DNA from: Lachnospiraceae bacterium
GTDB taxonomy: Bacteria; Bacillota; Clostridia; Lachnospirales; Lachnospiraceae
Assembly: GCA_017473115.1 (NCBI GenBank)
Contig: JAFUNC010000006.1
Location: forward strand, 1 to 64,000
DNA length: 64,000 nt
Reading direction: 5' to 3'
Shown here: positions 61,357 through 64,000 of the stretch, in pieces
Layout of the letters: every line of letters starts with the position of its first letter
How positions within the stretch are numbered: position 1 is the stretch's first letter
The notes under the pieces: generated by a model
The model's database searches: none
Seen by the model: only the letters and a program-made list of their open reading frames with translations
What the model was told of the DNA's origin: nothing
Translations under genes and position numbers: made by a program

Positions 61357-63213
61357 ATGAATACAGAAGAAAATTTAACAGATGTAAAAGAAACAGATAA
61401 TAATGATAAAAATAATAAGTGTGATAACGATATTGATTTGAACGATTTGACAGACTCTCCCTTTAGCGGACCGTTTCCATGGGATTCGGGAATGGATTGC
61501 AGCGATATCGATATGAGCGAATATCTGATTAATTATAATGATATGTTCTGTGAAGAGTCACCCACATTGTTCCGTGATTCGTTGATTCGCCAGACTATAT
61601 CCTGTCTGATCGGTAAATTCAAACCCAATGCGTTACTGGTTGGACCGGCAGGTGTGGGTAAGACCAAAATTGTAGAGGATCTCGCAAGACGACTTGCCAA
61701 TAATGATCCGTTGATTCCCAAGACGTTGCGGGGATATCAGGTTTGGGAATTACCGCTTACCAATATTGTGTCCGGTTCCGGTATCGTGGGTGAAGTGGAG
61801 CGTAAGACCAAAGCGATTCTGGAATATGCGCAGAATCCGGACAAGAAGGTGATTTTATTTATTGATGAAATCCATATGCTGGCAGAAGGAAATCAGACCT
61901 ATGATAAAATCGCCCAGCTGATGAAGCCGGCACTTGCCCGGGGAAATATGAAAGTAATCGGTGCAACCACGCTACAGGAAGCACAGTCTCTTTTGAATGA
62001 CCCTGCTTTTAACCGTCGTTTTACAAGGCTGATTGTGGACGAGTTATCCAAAGAACAGACGGTGGAGATCCTCTTACATATGGCAGATAATATGATTGCA
62101 CATTATGGTTATGTCATCGATTTGGATGCGCAGGTCGTAAGAGAAGTTGTAAACGTTGCCGATAATTATAAAACCATCGGTTCTCACCGGCCGGATAATG
62201 CAATCGCTTTGTTGGACCGTGCCATGGCGGATGCGGTTTTAAATGAGATGTCGGGTAAAAAGCGAGGCAGAAACAAGGGCGCGGGCCGTATGACATTGCT
62301 GTCGAAAGAACAGATGAAAAAGACCGCGATGAAGTTGATGACCGGCAATAATGAGAGAGTCGAAACCGACATGAACCTGCTCAAAGAAAATTTGAGTGTC
62401 ATCAAGGGCCAGGATGCGGTTTTGGAATATCTGTTGGATGTGCTGGAGCGGGATAATTTAAATCTCTTCCCCAGAAAAGTACCGCTTAGCATTCTTTTTG
62501 CAGGAAACAGCGGTGTGGGTAAAACAGAAATTGCCAAGATTATTTCCCGCACGTTGACCGGAATGGAACCGATTATCCTGAATATGACAGAATTCAGCAA
62601 TTCTGCGGCCTTGAACCGCATTATCGGTGCTCCTGCGGGATATATCGGAAGTAATTCCAAGGCTGAACTGCCGTTTGACATCCTGGAGTCGAATCCTTAT
62701 CAGGTGATTCTGTTGGATGAGTTTGAAAAAGCGGATGTGGCGGTACAGAGATTGTTTATCTCAGCGTTCGATGAAGGATATATTAAAACTTCAAAAGGCA
62801 AGTGTGTGGATTTCTCCAAAGCGATTATAATTGCTACTACCAATGCAGGACACACCACCCGCGGCAGGGCTATGGGCTTCCATGCTGAGCAGCGTAAATT
62901 TAAGGCGGCTACCATTACGGAACTGTCGAACTTTTTTGATGTGGAACTTTTGAACCGTTTTACCGGTGTACTGAATTTTGAACCGATTACGGAGACGGTG
63001 TTTGAAGAGATTCTGAAGGATACATATCGCCGTATGGTGGAAGACATTCATGCAAACAGGGCAGACGTCACTTTGCCGCCTGAATTAGCGGAAGATGCGG
63101 TAAAAGCATTAAAAGAAAAATATTATGAAGCAGAATTCGGTGCAAGACCTGTGCGGATTGCCGTGCAGAAATATATCGAGGAACTCGTGCTGAACCGTTC
63201 CCGTACCGATTAG
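61357..63213 (+). CDS. Clp/Hsp100-type AAA+ ATPase with two ATPase modules and no N domain
   Basis: A 618-residue unfoldase. Module 1: Walker A GPAGVGKT (96-103), Walker B LFIDE (167-171). Module 2: Walker A GNSGVGKT (383-390), Walker B ILLDE (451-455), sensor region ATTNAG (493-498), Arg finger near LLNRF (531-535), GARP sensor 2 (595-598). The Clp N domain is replaced by about 65 acidic, Asn/Asp-rich residues, and there is no long ClpB middle helix. A tripeptide MGF (506-508) sits where ClpA/ClpC carry their ClpP-docking loop. So it may feed ClpP, with the acidic tail selecting substrates. GGAGGTG before ATG. Confidence 0.88.
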   Translation: MNTEENLTDVKETDNNDKNNKCDNDIDLNDLTDSPFSGPFPWDSGMDCSDIDMSEYLINYNDMFCEESPTLFRDSLIRQTISCLIGKFKPNALLVGPAGVGKTKIVEDLARRLANNDPLIPKTLRGYQVWELPLTNIVSGSGIVGEVERKTKAILEYAQNPDKKVILFIDEIHMLAEGNQTYDKIAQLMKPALARGNMKVIGATTLQEAQSLLNDPAFNRRFTRLIVDELSKEQTVEILLHMADNMIAHYGYVIDLDAQVVREVVNVADNYKTIGSHRPDNAIALLDRAMADAVLNEMSGKKRGRNKGAGRMTLLSKEQMKKTAMKLMTGNNERVETDMNLLKENLSVIKGQDAVLEYLLDVLERDNLNLFPRKVPLSILFAGNSGVGKTEIAKIISRTLTGMEPIILNMTEFSNSAALNRIIGAPAGYIGSNSKAELPFDILESNPYQVILLDEFEKADVAVQRLFISAFDEGYIKTSKGKCVDFSKAIIIATTNAGHTTRGRAMGFHAEQRKFKAATITELSNFFDVELLNRFTGVLNFEPITETVFEEILKDTYRRMVEDIHANRADVTLPPELAEDAVKALKEKYYEAEFGARPVRIAVQKYIEELVLNRSRTD

Positions 63214-63235
63214 ACATTACAGAAAGGATAAAAGT

Positions 63236-63490
63236 ATGATTAAATATGATTCTAAGACAAAACAGATTGAATTGGATTTGCCGGAAGGCGAAGCACAATT
63301 TATGAAAGAAGTAAGTTCCATTATTGCCGTTCTTCGCGATAAGTTGTACGAAGGCGGTCATAACGATGATGAAGTAAATAACTTATGTTTTGCGGCGTTC
63401 CGTATGGGAATGGAGAATACGAAGGCATTTCCGTATTCTCCGAAGGCTGCGGCCGCCAGAAAGAAATTAATAGAAGGTAAAAGGCGATAA
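63236..63490 (+). CDS. Small protein of unknown function, 84 residues
   Basis: An 84-residue protein with AGAAAGGA before ATG, 22 bp after the Clp-like stop and 1 bp before the next gene, so it belongs to the same operon. It has a helical centre (EGEAQFMKEVSSIIAVLRDKL) and a basic tail (AAAARKKLIEGKRR). Family unknown. It could be an adaptor for the unfoldase; that is inference from position only. Confidence 0.65.
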   Translation: MIKYDSKTKQIELDLPEGEAQFMKEVSSIIAVLRDKLYEGGHNDDEVNNLCFAAFRMGMENTKAFPYSPKAAAARKKLIEGKRR

Positions 63491-63491
63491 G

Positions 63492-64000
63492 ATGCGAAGT
63501 AAAAAAGAAATTCTTGTACGCAGAGGCTTTGATATCGGAGAGAAGGATGTGGCCACCTATTTTGCCAATTATAAGGGGGAGTGGCGCATTCAAACAATCA
63601 GCAAAGAGGAAATCGTCAAAGAGGAAGATTTATATCAACTGGAGCGGAAGTTGTTTGCCAAAGATACGATTCTGCCTTGTTCGATTGATGCTATGATTGG
63701 TTGTGATACCTTTGACGCTTTTGCACTGCCGGTCATACCTTTTACGGTTTCACCATCGGAGTTGGATCCTTATATTGCGCGCTTTGTTAAGGCGGTAAAT
63801 AAAATCGGTGTTAAGACCGTGATGAGTTGTGACGGATGGCACAAAAATCAGGACATAGGAATCCGGCAGGTCCGCTTATGGATGTCGGATCGATATAGTG
63901 TTCACTGGCTGTGGCTGATTACGGAGTTTGTATTCGGTGAAAAGTGGATTCCTTCCAAAACAGATCGGTACAGCATGTGGAAAGACATCTGGCAGCCGGA
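63492..64000 (+). CDS. Protein of unknown function, 5' part (continues past window)
   Basis: ATG at 63492, one base after the stop of the small gene, opens a frame of 169 codons that runs off the window. The N-terminal part is charged (RSKKEILVRRGFDIGEKDV); a motif TVMSCDGWH near residue 114-122 has Cys, Asp and His that could bind metal, and the region near 132-160 is rich in Trp. I do not recognise the family. Coupled to the Clp-like operon by spacing. Confidence 0.7.
   Translation, partial: MRSKKEILVRRGFDIGEKDVATYFANYKGEWRIQTISKEEIVKEEDLYQLERKLFAKDTILPCSIDAMIGCDTFDAFALPVIPFTVSPSELDPYIARFVKAVNKIGVKTVMSCDGWHKNQDIGIRQVRLWMSDRYSVHWLWLITEFVFGEKWIPSKTDRYSMWKDIWQP

Noticed and set aside
62184-62681. 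165-codon minus-strand frame inside the Clp-like gene
   Set aside because: Shadow of a conserved AAA+ module; composition is Ser/Leu-rich low complexity.

Overview
The window looks like chromosomal DNA of a low-GC, anaerobic Gram-positive bacterium of the Clostridia, most likely a member of the Lachnospiraceae. The reasons are AGGAGG-type ribosome binding sites, many stem-loop plus U-run terminators, ferredoxin-linked indolepyruvate oxidoreductase, a stand-alone Spo0A effector domain, and the MurL/MurD2 route to D-glutamate in peptidoglycan. There are no rRNA genes and no CRISPR array; I see one tRNA gene and one unassigned structured ncRNA. The organism is inferred from gene content only.

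Region by region. 1-996 is the right end of an integrated mobile element (a membrane protein tail and a small HTH/zinc-knuckle protein). It ends inside comEC, leaving only the 3' two thirds of that competence gene (997-2649). An orphan cytosine-5 DNA methyltransferase and an apt/purine-permease pair follow, then holA. 7.2-24 kb is housekeeping: MutY, Cys-tRNA(Pro) deacylase, an ECF transporter S component, a DUF362 protein, an AsnB-like enzyme whose glutaminase site looks dead, a DHH phosphoesterase, GlnRS, DUF2225, a TetR regulator, and a hom / apgM-type / lysC cluster for aspartate-family amino acids. 24-31 kb holds a LUD protein, two membrane acyltransferases, the ncRNA, tRNA-Gly(GCC), an M15 peptidase, an XRE-AbrB regulator and a lipoprotein.

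31.6-38.5 kb reads as one functional unit. An acyl-CoA synthetase with IorA and IorB forms an operon, and a sodium:solute symporter lies downstream. Both transcription units have a good promoter followed at once by the same CTTTAAAGCGTT element, which suggests one unknown regulator controls uptake and activation of an acid (arylacetate is my guess). 38.6-57 kb contains a dihydrouridine synthase, a 2H phosphoesterase, a large GT-C-like membrane protein, TrkA/TrkH, an Fe-S aldo/keto reductase, an alanine symporter, MurL/MurD2, an alternative sigma factor, an S24-type repressor divergent from an orphan Spo0A-C protein, and a hybrid histidine kinase.

57.2-64 kb is accessory: a PARG-type macrodomain enzyme paired with a RecQ-like helicase, then a leader with repeated UGAC-loop hairpins, a protein that is nearly half Asp/Glu, a two-ring Clp-type unfoldase that has lost its N domain but keeps a possible ClpP-docking loop, and two unknown proteins. 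It shares an almost identical ribosome-binding leader with the element at the left edge.

The strongest candidates for something undescribed are (i) two long intergenic palindromes (31.3 and 35.7 kb) that share a roughly 110-nt core with compensatory base changes, (ii) a separate roughly 530-bp palindrome at 15.0-15.5 kb, (iii) the orphan ncRNA at 25.94 kb, (iv) the shared operator at 31.6 and 36.9 kb, and (v) the acidic-protein/Clp cluster at the right edge.
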